DNA of 9,886 nt, taken from assembly GCA_964450565.1 (NCBI GenBank), contig CAYVCP010000022.1:1-9886 (forward strand). The letters run 5' to 3'. Numbering within the stretch: the first letter of the stretch is position 1; the number at the start of each line of letters is the position of its first letter. This DNA is from CAYVCP01 sp964450565. GTDB lineage: Bacteria; Patescibacteriota; Minisyncoccia; Minisyncoccales; CG1-02-41-26. Position numbers and translations under genes: made by a program. Below, in pieces: positions 1 through 5,262 of the stretch. Under the pieces are notes generated by a model. The model saw only the letters and a program-made list of their open reading frames with translations, ran no database searches and was not told the DNA's origin.

Positions 1-6
1 GGAAAC

Positions 7-39
7 AAAAAGAGTTGAGGTCCTTACTCAACTCTTTTT
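7..39 (-). terminator. Rho-independent terminator of the efp cluster
   Basis: A perfect 13-bp inverted repeat (arms 7-19 and 27-39, loop 20-26) reads on the minus strand as a stem starting AAAAAGAGTTGAG and ending in a run of five T. The efp stop codon (TAA, 24-26) lies in the loop and the last four efp codons form the 5' arm, so the terminator is built into the end of the gene. Because the arms begin with A5 and end with T5 it could work in both directions. Confidence 0.85.
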
Positions 40-581
40 ACATATTCTCCTGTTTCAGTATTAATCTCAATCATATCTCCTTCAGATATAAATAAAGGGA
101 CAGATATAATAGCTCCACTTTCTAAAACAACCTGTTTTGTTCCAGCTTCAGATCTCCCTCCCTTAATTCCTGGTGGAGCTTCTTTTACTTTTATATCCAT
201 CTTAATGGGTAATTCAATATTGATAATCTCTTCATTAAAAACCATACCCTCTACTTCAAGGTTTTGCTTTAAAAAACGAGACCTTATTCCTATCTGGTCT
301 TTTTTCAGTGTAATTCTTTTTTGTTCTTTATTAGCAAAAACAAAATCTTCTTTGTTAGAATAAATGAACTTTAAATGAATCTTTTTTATTTCAGCTTCTT
401 CAAATTTATCTGACGGATGAAAGGTTTTTGAAACAACATTGCTTGAAATAAGGTTTTTTATTTTTACTTGCATAACAGAAGACCCCCTTCCCTTAAAAGA
501 AAGATTATATTCCAAAACTTCATATGGATTACTCTGATAAATAAATTTTGTTCCTTTTCTTAGGTCGTTATGGTTTAACAT
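24..581 (-). CDS. efp: Elongation factor P (arginine-type tip)
   Basis: EF-P binds between the P and E sites of ribosomes stalled on polyproline and stimulates peptide bond formation. The protein shows the normal three-domain order: a KOW-like N-terminal domain beginning NDLRKG, a central OB-like domain, and a C-terminal domain with the conserved stretch from PPGIKGG through VPLFISEGD to TGEYVKRVE. I place the start at the ATG ending at 581 (185 residues). This aligns with the family N-terminus and overlaps the upstream gene by only 7 bases (ATGTTAA). An in-frame ATG at 590 would add three residues. With the 581 start, the residue that aligns without gaps to E. coli Lys34 is Arg32 in a K-G-R-G loop. 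EF-P proteins with arginine there are known to be rhamnosylated by EarP in some proteobacteria; no modification gene is visible here. It is last in a three-gene minus-strand cluster. Confidence 0.95.
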   Translation of the reverse strand: MLNHNDLRKGTKFIYQSNPYEVLEYNLSFKGRGSSVMQVKIKNLISSNVVSKTFHPSDKFEEAEIKKIHLKFIYSNKEDFVFANKEQKRITLKKDQIGIRSRFLKQNLEVEGMVFNEEIINIELPIKMDIKVKEAPPGIKGGRSEAGTKQVVLESGAIISVPLFISEGDMIEINTETGEYVKRVE

Positions 582-1009
582 ATTTTCCATTTAATTTTAT
601 CTTCTTTGTCACAGAATTCAAGCCAGTCTCCTTGTTTTGTTATAACATACCACTTCTTTTTGGTTTCTGACCAAACCATTGGCAATCCCTCATAAAAAGG
701 TTTTTTCACAACTTCTTTTGGTTTTAATCTATCCAACTCTAGCCATTTTTTAAAAACAGTTTCAATAGAATATTCTAAACCTCTTGAGTTAGCCCATAAG
801 GCTACTTTGTCTATTGCTTTTTTAGCTTTAGGGACTGTTCCTGCTAATTCTAATAATTGTTTTGCTGGTCTCGTGAATCTTGAATAAATAATCTTCTTTT
901 TTTTAGAATCCTTTTTAATATCTTCTAGCGTAAGCCCCTTAGAATAAAAATAATGGTTGATAATCTTTTGAATAGCAGTTTCTTTTTTGTTGATTTTATT
1001 CTTTATCAT
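575..1009 (-). CDS. Conserved hypothetical protein, basic, W-rich C-terminus
   Basis: A protein of 144 residues with no enzyme motif that I recognise. The N-terminal third is very lysine-rich. The middle carries a helical stretch around RFTRPAKQLLEL, then a segment around WANSRGLEYSIETVFKKWLE. The C-terminal part (GLPMVWSETKKKWYV, then GDWLEF) looks like a small beta module with several tryptophans. I associate this pattern with hypothetical proteins of Patescibacteria, but that is memory and not a search. The frame stays open back to 1117, but that start would overlap the upstream gene by 107 bases. The ATG at 1009 follows the upstream stop (1011-1013) by one base and fits the cluster better; a start at 1075 is the other option. 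Its stop overlaps the efp start, so translation of the three genes is probably coupled. Confidence 0.75.
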   Translation of the reverse strand: MIKNKINKKETAIQKIINHYFYSKGLTLEDIKKDSKKKKIIYSRFTRPAKQLLELAGTVPKAKKAIDKVALWANSRGLEYSIETVFKKWLELDRLKPKEVVKKPFYEGLPMVWSETKKKWYVITKQGDWLEFCDKEDKIKWKIC

Positions 1010-1010
1010 T

Positions 1011-1304
1011 TTATAAAAAAAAGGATTTAATTCTTTTTGCTTCTTTTCCAACAACTTCTCCGTCGTAATCTGCATTATGAGCAGTTTGTCCTTGATATCT
1101 CGGCTTTTTTTGATCAAGGTGCAAGTTGTAATAGATTAAATTATTTTCTTCTTTTAGGTAAACATGAAATCTAGGATAGAAGCTTCTATCTAACTGTTTT
1201 ATAAAGCTCATTTGTTCATTCTCTCGACTCAAAAATTTATAACCCAAAGATCTCATTAAATTAATAATACTATCTTTTGTATTGTTTTCTAAAGTAAATT
1301 TCAT
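1011..1304 (-). CDS. Small conserved hypothetical protein (97 aa)
   Basis: The first gene of the efp cluster encodes a small protein with an alpha/beta look: an N-terminal segment MKFTLENNTKDS, a strand-rich middle (YPRFHVYLKEENN, then YYNLHLDQKKPRY) and a C-terminal segment with NADYDGEVV before a helix. The H-V-Y-L, L-H-L-D-Q-K-K-P and D-Y-D-G-E-V-V blocks look strongly constrained, and I associate them with an uncharacterised family common in Patescibacteria. Their histidine and acidic residues could bind metal or nucleic acid, but this is not shown. The ATG at 1304 is preferred; a TTG at 1316 would extend it by four residues but lies at the edge of a hairpin. There is no clear Shine-Dalgarno sequence. 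The next gene begins one base after this stop. Confidence 0.8.
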   Translation of the reverse strand: MKFTLENNTKDSIINLMRSLGYKFLSRENEQMSFIKQLDRSFYPRFHVYLKEENNLIYYNLHLDQKKPRYQGQTAHNADYDGEVVGKEAKRIKSFFL

Positions 1305-1315
1305 AAAAGCTGGCA

Positions 1316-1347
1316 AAGAGGGTTAACCGCGCATTGTTAACCCTCTT
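1316..1347 (-). terminator. 12-bp hairpin between the orphan gene and the efp cluster
   Basis: The arms AAGAGGGTTAAC (1316-1327) and GTTAACCCTCTT (1336-1347) are perfectly complementary, with an 8-base loop. On the minus strand the hairpin starts 8 bases after the stop of the 1356-1667 gene, which suits a terminator, but only three T follow it. Its last base is 11 bases upstream of the ATG of the next gene, so it could instead be an attenuator, a processing site or a structure affecting initiation. No convincing promoter was found between it and the 1304 start. Confidence 0.6.
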
Positions 1348-1355
1348 ATAAAACG

Positions 1356-1667
1356 TCATTTTTTGTTACTCCCATTTAGTGCTGTCCACAGAAGAGCAGA
1401 CAACACCTTGTAATGCCCAATGCCCTCCTTTTTCCAAAGAAAACACTGAGCTCTTAGTTCTCTTTCGAGAACTATTATTATATAAGAGGGTTTCATTCTC
1501 TTTAGACAAGAAAGGTCAAGGTCTTTTTGAAAGGCTTCTTTCAGGCATGCCTGAAAATCAGCCCTATACTTCTTACTCCAACAATCACTCCCAAGGGTCT
1601 TTAAAAACAGCCTCTTGAAAGTTGAAGCATGCCCTTCTCTTATCTGGCTTATCAAGTACTCTATCAT
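1356..1667 (-). CDS. Orphan small protein (103 aa), unlike neighbours in composition
   Basis: I do not recognise this protein. It is predicted to be mostly helical and soluble, with a basic character, four cysteines (29, 41, 54, 75) and no signal peptide or membrane span. The coding case rests on the start signal: a perfect AGGAGG lies eight bases before the ATG at 1667, and the stop is followed at once by a hairpin. A GTG at 1676 is in frame but overlaps the Shine-Dalgarno site. Counting by hand over 280 bases of the gene gives about 41% G+C, against roughly 17-37% in 60-base samples of the neighbouring murC gene. Together with the strong Shine-Dalgarno site, which neighbours lack, this suggests a gene of different origin. 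The alternative is that it is a fragment of a larger acquired gene. Confidence 0.6.
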   Translation of the reverse strand: MIEYLISQIREGHASTFKRLFLKTLGSDCWSKKYRADFQACLKEAFQKDLDLSCLKRMKPSYIIIVLERELRAQCFLWKKEGIGHYKVLSALLWTALNGSNKK

Positions 1668-1691
1668 TCTTTCCACCTCCTTTCTTCTTTA

Positions 1692-1720
1692 AAGATAGAG
1701 TAAAGTTTGCTAAAATGCAA
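1692..1720 (-). promoter_or_regulatory. Weak candidate promoter of the orphan gene
   Basis: On the minus strand TTGCAT (1720-1715) and TATCTT (1697-1692) are separated by 17 bases, upstream of the AGGAGG and the ATG at 1667. Matches are 3/6 and 4/6 to the sigma70 consensus, so the spacing is better than the boxes. Confidence 0.3.
1708..1716 (+). promoter_or_regulatory. Extended -10 box of thpR-murC
   Basis: TGCTAAAAT is an extended -10 motif (TG, one base, then TAAAAT). It ends nine bases before the thpR ATG at 1726, so transcription would start within a few bases of the start codon and give a nearly leaderless mRNA. There is no good -35 box and no Shine-Dalgarno site in the gap. Confidence 0.45.
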
Positions 1721-1725
1721 CATAT

Positions 1726-2238
1726 ATGAAGAGAATTTTTGTAGCAGTTAATTTGCCAAAAGAAATAAAGGAGTCCTTAGAGAAAGCAAAAGAACCTTTT
1801 GAGGAAGGTGCTGTTAGGTGGGTTAAAAAAGAGAATTTACATATTACTTTGCTTTTTTTGGGTGATATAAAAGAAGAAGGGGTTGATGATATTTATAAAA
1901 AACTTAAAGACTTATTAAAACAAGAAAAATCTTTCTTTTTAGAAACAAAAAAGATAGAGTATGATAATATTTATAATCCGAGATTAATATGGGTAGTTTT
2001 AAAAGAGAATAAAGGTTTAGAACAGATTGCAAGAAGTTTAGGTAATGTTAAATTTAAACCCCATATTACTTTAGCAAGAATAAAAGCATGGGCTTTTAAG
2101 GCAATTGAAGTAGAAGAAAGACCAGTAATAGAAAAAGCAATCAATCTTTCGTTCAGCATTGATTCAATTGAAATTATGGAAAGCATCTTAAAGAAAACTG
2201 GTCCTGAGTATAAGGTATTAAAATCAATTAAACTATGA
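1726..2238 (+). CDS. thpR: RNA 2',3'-cyclic phosphodiesterase / 2'-5' RNA ligase family (ThpR)
   Basis: A 2H phosphoesterase-fold protein of 170 residues, near the usual family length. Family members open 2',3'-cyclic phosphate RNA ends and can join RNA halves through 2'-5' bonds. Both catalytic HxT motifs are present: HIT at residues 39-41, followed by LLFLGD, and HIT at 113-115 in a KPHITLARIK context. The N-terminus MKRIFVAVNLP and the WVKKENLHITL block are typical. The gene starts a transcription unit whose -10-like box is very close to the ATG, and its stop overlaps the murC start as ATGA, so the two are translationally coupled. The pairing with murC is more likely genome compaction than a shared pathway. 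Confidence 0.92.
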   Translation: MKRIFVAVNLPKEIKESLEKAKEPFEEGAVRWVKKENLHITLLFLGDIKEEGVDDIYKKLKDLLKQEKSFFLETKKIEYDNIYNPRLIWVVLKENKGLEQIARSLGNVKFKPHITLARIKAWAFKAIEVEERPVIEKAINLSFSIDSIEIMESILKKTGPEYKVLKSIKL

Positions 2239-3437
2239 AAATACATTTTATTGGTGTTGGAGGCATTGGAATATCAAATATAGCGTCTTTTTATAAAGAA
2301 AGAGGAGAAGATATCCAAGGATCTGATGCTATAGAGACAGAGATTACACAAGGATTGAAATCTAAAATCTTTGTAGGGCATAAAAAAGAGAACATAACAA
2401 ATGACATTGATTTAGTGATTTACTCTGAAGCTATAAAAGAGGATAATCCTGAATTAAAAAGAGCAAAAGAACTCGGCATTAAAGTTTTTTCTGGAGCTCA
2501 AGCAATGGGAAATATACAAAAAGATTATTATACAATTGCTGTTTCTGGGATGCACGGAAAAACAACAACAGCTTGTATGATAAGAGAAGTTTTTAAAAAA
2601 GCTGGTATAGATTCAAGTTATGTCATAGGAACAAAAAATGGAGGACACTTAGGAACAAGTAAGTATCTTATTATTGAAGCCGATGATTATAAGGCAAAGT
2701 TTTTAAATTATTATCCTAATGCTTTAGTTCTAACGAATATTGATAAAGAACATATGGACTATTTTAAAAACATGGATCATATTTTAAGTGTTTTTTCAAA
2801 ATATATATCTCAAGTCAAAGATTTAATTATAGCGAATAAATCAGATAAAAACATAAAAAAGATAATTAAATCAGCAAAATGTAAGGTTATTCTTGTTGAT
2901 AGAAAAAATATTTCTTTATCTGTTCCAGGAAAACATAACCAATTAAACGCTTCTTTGGTTTTAGAATTAGCAAAATATTTAAATATTGAAAACCCTCAAT
3001 TAAAAAGTTACGAGGGTACATGGAGACGGTTTGAAGAAAAACAAAAAAATAACTTATTGGTTATTTCTGATTATGCTCATCATCCAACAGAATTAGAGGC
3101 AACATTTCAAGCTTTAAAAGAAAAATTTAAAAACAAAAAAATATGGGTTGTTTTTCAACCACACCAAAAACAAAGAACATTTTATCTTTTTAATGAATTT
3201 GCTAAGGTATTAAAAAATGCTAATTTTGACAAAACTATCATCACTGATATTTACGATGTTAAGGGAAGAGAAGAAAAAAACATTATTGTTTCTTCTAAAG
3301 ATTTATCTCAAAAAGCAGGGATTGATTATATAAAACAAGGGGATTTGGAAAATTATTTAAAAACTAATTATCAAAATATTGATATTCTCGCTTTAATAGG
3401 AGCAGGGGATATATATAAAATAGAAGAAAAATTATGA
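2235..3437 (+). CDS. murC: UDP-N-acetylmuramate--L-alanine ligase (MurC)
   Basis: This cytoplasmic ligase adds L-alanine to UDP-N-acetylmuramic acid with ATP, the first amino acid step of the peptidoglycan stem peptide. The order of motifs is that of the Mur ligases: an N-terminal Rossmann-like segment IHFIGVGGIGIS and the QGSD block; the ATP loop GMHGKTTT at residues 105-112; IIEADD with a catalytic-type Glu near 148; LTNIDKEHMDY; PGKHNQLNA near 231-239; GTWRRFE at 261-267; SDYAHHPTE at 278-286; FQPHQKQRT; and a C-terminal GAGDI. At 400 residues it is shorter than the usual 450-490, mainly in loops, as is common in reduced genomes. The WRRFE block and the DYAHHPTE context favour MurC over the related Mpl. 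A terminator-like hairpin follows. Confidence 0.92.
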   Translation: MKIHFIGVGGIGISNIASFYKERGEDIQGSDAIETEITQGLKSKIFVGHKKENITNDIDLVIYSEAIKEDNPELKRAKELGIKVFSGAQAMGNIQKDYYTIAVSGMHGKTTTACMIREVFKKAGIDSSYVIGTKNGGHLGTSKYLIIEADDYKAKFLNYYPNALVLTNIDKEHMDYFKNMDHILSVFSKYISQVKDLIIANKSDKNIKKIIKSAKCKVILVDRKNISLSVPGKHNQLNASLVLELAKYLNIENPQLKSYEGTWRRFEEKQKNNLLVISDYAHHPTELEATFQALKEKFKNKKIWVVFQPHQKQRTFYLFNEFAKVLKNANFDKTIITDIYDVKGREEKNIIVSSKDLSQKAGIDYIKQGDLENYLKTNYQNIDILALIGAGDIYKIEEKL

Positions 3438-3456
3438 TTTATCCACAAGCATTTGA

Positions 3457-3485
3457 TTGACTTTCTCTCTGAACCTTTTTAAGAT
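3457..3485 (+). promoter_or_regulatory. Candidate promoter overlapping the murC terminator
   Basis: TTGACT (3457-3462) and TAAGAT (3480-3485) are separated by exactly 17 bases, 5/6 and 5/6 matches to sigma70 boxes. It would drive the small membrane protein at 3558 with a leader of about 65 bases. It overlaps the terminator hairpin, which counts against it. A second option is TAATAA at 3540-3545, 12 bases from the ATG, with no -35 box. Confidence 0.35.
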
Positions 3486-3503
3486 AGTCAAAGAGGTTCT
3501 TTT
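3471..3503 (+). terminator. Terminator after murC
   Basis: GAACCTTTTT (3471-3480) pairs with AAAGAGGTTC (3490-3499) through a 10-bp stem with one G-U pair and a 9-base loop, followed by TTTTATT. It begins 33 bases after the murC stop. An alternative pairing TTGACT (3457-3462) with AGTCAA (3486-3491) would break this stem. Confidence 0.7.
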
Positions 3504-3557
3504 ATTGAGAACAAAAAAATAAAAAGAAATAAAAGTCGTTAATAATAAAAAGATTTC

Positions 3558-3752
3558 ATGTCAACTTTATCTATCGTGTTAATTGTTGCTGTTATAGTCG
3601 TTGTCGCTGTCGTTGTTGCAATACTCCTTAAGAAGAAAAAAGGGGGAGCTGTAATGCAATCTGAAGCGTCTGCTACAAGCCCTGAAATGCCAACTCCTGA
3701 AATGCCACGAGAAGAAACACCACAAGAACCAGAAGGAGGACCACAAATGTAA
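3558..3752 (+). CDS. Small single-span membrane protein with acidic proline-rich tail
   Basis: A 64-residue protein with one hydrophobic segment at residues 5-24, made almost only of Val, Ile, Ala and Leu, then a KKKK stop-transfer cluster at 25-28. A low-complexity tail of Pro, Glu, Met and Ser follows, with the short repeat PEMP occurring twice. The positive cluster after the span predicts an outside N-terminus and a tail in the cytoplasm. No enzymatic function is implied; such proteins often act as anchors or small membrane regulators. It stands alone between two terminators. The coding case is good because the frame gives a coherent membrane topology and the stop is followed at once by a terminator. 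Confidence 0.7.
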   Translation: MSTLSIVLIVAVIVVVAVVVAILLKKKKGGAVMQSEASATSPEMPTPEMPREETPQEPEGGPQM

Positions 3753-3761
3753 TTTCAAATA

Positions 3762-3798
3762 AAAAAACAAGCCGGGTTTTATACTCGGTTTGTTTTTT
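3762..3798 (+). terminator. Strong terminator after the small membrane protein
   Basis: A 15-bp stem (3762-3776 with 3784-3798, two G-U pairs, 7-base loop) has a GC-rich core CCGGG/CTCGG and ends in six T. The A-run on the 5' side means it could act on both strands. It ends two bases before the -10 box of the next gene. Confidence 0.88.
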
Positions 3799-3800
3799 GT

Positions 3801-3806
3801 TATAAT
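3801..3806 (+). promoter_or_regulatory. Consensus -10 box of the prenyl synthase gene
   Basis: A perfect TATAAT sits eight bases before the ATG at 3815, so the transcript should begin at or within a few bases of the start codon. The position of a -35 box falls inside the terminator and shows no match. No Shine-Dalgarno sequence is possible in this gap. Confidence 0.6.
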
Positions 3807-3814
3807 GTATTATT

Positions 3815-4831
3815 ATGCCAAACCTAAAAGAAACAATGTCTGTGTTAAAGGAGAGAGTAGACCCTGTAATAGAGATTCTTTTGTTGGAAAAAGTAAGCTT
3901 GAAGCTTCAAAAAATAGTTAACTATCAAATACAGACTGGTGGAAAAAGAATAAGACCTATTTTAGCTATTTTATCTTGTAAGATGCTAAAGGGAAACATA
4001 AAGGATGTCCTTTATCCAGCAGCTAGCCTTGAAATACTTCATAATTACACCTTGATTATTGACGATATCGTTGATAACGGAAAACTAAGGAGAAATGAAA
4101 AGACAACTTGGTTTAAGTATGGAAAATCAATAGCTAACTTTGTTTCAATGAACTATGCTGTAAGCGTTTTTGAAGCTATCAGCCATGCCCCTAATGCTAT
4201 GAGGGTTTTAGATATTCTATCAGAAACATTAAAAACTATTACAGAAGGACAATGCCTTGATGTTCTTTTAGAAAGGTCAGGAAGAGAAAATGAAGAATAT
4301 ATTAAAAAAAATAGGCCATCAAATATTTCAACTCAAAAATATCTTGAAATGATAAGTAAGAAAACAGCTTCTTTGATTCAAAGCTCTTGTGAGATTGGGG
4401 GGCTATGTGCTAATGCGCAAAGAAAAGATCTTAAGGCTTTGAGAGAATTTGGATTTAATTTAGGTATAGCGTTTCAAATACAAGACGATATTTTAGATAT
4501 ATTCGGCAAAGAAAAAGAGTTTGGCAAAGAGATAGGAAAAGATATAGAAGAAAGAAAAGGAGGAAATATTATTATCTTGTTTGCTCTAAAAGAATTAAAA
4601 CAAACAGATAAAGATAAGGTTTTGAATGTAATGAAAAAAAAGAAAATAACAAAATCAGATATTAAAAAAGTAATTTCTCTAATTGAAAAGACAAAATCGA
4701 GAGAAAAAGCTGAAAAATTTAAGAGAAAATATTTTGAAAAAGCAAAAAAGTATTTAGGAGTTCTTCCAAAAAATAAATATAATAATTTACTTTCTGATTT
4801 AGCAAATTATGTTGTCCAAAGAGAAAAATAA
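3815..4831 (+). CDS. Polyprenyl diphosphate synthase (trans-isoprenyl type)
   Basis: A 338-residue all-helical prenyltransferase that condenses isopentenyl diphosphate with allylic diphosphates. Visible motifs are GGKRIRP at residues 42-48, the first aspartate-rich motif DDIVD at 83-87 followed by GKLRR, EGQ near 144-146, and the second motif QDDILD at 223-228. The first motif has no two-residue insertion, and the fifth residue before it is Tyr79, with Thr80 next. By the known chain-length rules, a bulky aromatic at that place without the insertion resembles archaeal geranylgeranyl synthases, so a C15-C20 product is a reasonable prediction and a long-chain quinone tail less so. The C-terminus is lysine-rich. 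The gene overlaps the ASCH gene by 23 bases. Together with idi downstream it suggests local isoprenoid synthesis. Confidence 0.9.
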   Translation: MPNLKETMSVLKERVDPVIEILLLEKVSLKLQKIVNYQIQTGGKRIRPILAILSCKMLKGNIKDVLYPAASLEILHNYTLIIDDIVDNGKLRRNEKTTWFKYGKSIANFVSMNYAVSVFEAISHAPNAMRVLDILSETLKTITEGQCLDVLLERSGRENEEYIKKNRPSNISTQKYLEMISKKTASLIQSSCEIGGLCANAQRKDLKALREFGFNLGIAFQIQDDILDIFGKEKEFGKEIGKDIEERKGGNIIILFALKELKQTDKDKVLNVMKKKKITKSDIKKVISLIEKTKSREKAEKFKRKYFEKAKKYLGVLPKNKYNNLLSDLANYVVQREK

Positions 4832-5165
4832 ATATATTCTGAAGATAAGGGGGGTTGATAAAATAGTTTTTGATTGTATTAAAAACAACCAAAAGATAAT
4901 TGAAACTAGAGCTGCTACCAAAAAATACCGTAATATTAAAATAGGTGATATATTAGTATTTGCTTGTGCTGATAATAAATTAGAAAAAACAGTAAAGAAA
5001 ATAGAAATTTATAGAAATATCAACGAGATGGTAAAAGTAATCAACTTTAAAGATATTATGCCTTTCTTGAATTCAGTTGAAGAAATGGAAAAAGTATGTT
5101 TTAGCTTTCCAAACTACAAAGAAAAAATAAAACAATTTGGAATCATAGCTTTTACCTTAGAATAA
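4809..5165 (+). CDS. ASCH-domain protein (PUA-like fold)
   Basis: A 118-residue protein matching the ASCH pattern: an N-terminal strand ILKIRG, then FDCIKNNQKIIETRAA (residues about 21-36), where the K-x-I-E-T-R core is the hallmark, then YRNIKIGDILVFAC (about 40-53), and a later helix around the IMPFL stretch (near 74-78). ASCH proteins share the PUA-like fold and are thought to bind RNA or modified nucleotides; some have RNase or amidohydrolase activity. The substrate here cannot be read from the sequence. It starts inside the end of the prenyl synthase gene (23-base overlap), so it is co-transcribed with it, but a functional link is not evident. Confidence 0.85.
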   Translation: MLSKEKNKYILKIRGVDKIVFDCIKNNQKIIETRAATKKYRNIKIGDILVFACADNKLEKTVKKIEIYRNINEMVKVINFKDIMPFLNSVEEMEKVCFSFPNYKEKIKQFGIIAFTLE

Positions 5166-5222
5166 CCATTTGCGAATAAAAAGAATTTATTGAATTGTTT
5201 CATTAAAAATTACAATAAAATC

Positions 5223-5251
5223 TTGAAGAAACTAGAAAAAAAACGTAATAT
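5223..5251 (+). promoter_or_regulatory. Promoter of valS-idi
   Basis: TTGAAG (5223-5228) and TAATAT (5246-5251) are 17 bases apart. The -10 box ends 11 bases before the valS ATG, so the leader would be only about five bases long, and no Shine-Dalgarno site is present. A poorer alternative, TTGAAT (5190-5195) with TACAAT (5211-5216), has a 15-base spacer. Confidence 0.55.
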
Positions 5252-5262
5252 AAAGAATATTT

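Noticed and set aside
1010..1117. N-terminal extension of the 575-1009 gene to 1117
   Set aside because: It would overlap the conserved upstream gene by 107 bases, while the ATG at 1009 directly follows that gene's stop.
1379..1618. Plus-strand frame of 79 codons
   Set aside because: It lies opposite the 1356-1667 gene, which has the Shine-Dalgarno site and terminator; the plus frame has neither.
1971..2246. Minus-strand frame of 91 codons
   Set aside because: It is the shadow of thpR, whose HxT motifs are certain.
3579..3770. Minus-strand frame of 63 codons with repeated Trp/Phe/Arg
   Set aside because: It mirrors the low-complexity repeats of the small membrane protein and would end in a run of Ser/Asn with no start signal.
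5166..5222. Possible A/T-only hairpin after the ASCH gene
   Set aside because: The best stem is six A-T pairs, too weak to call a terminator.
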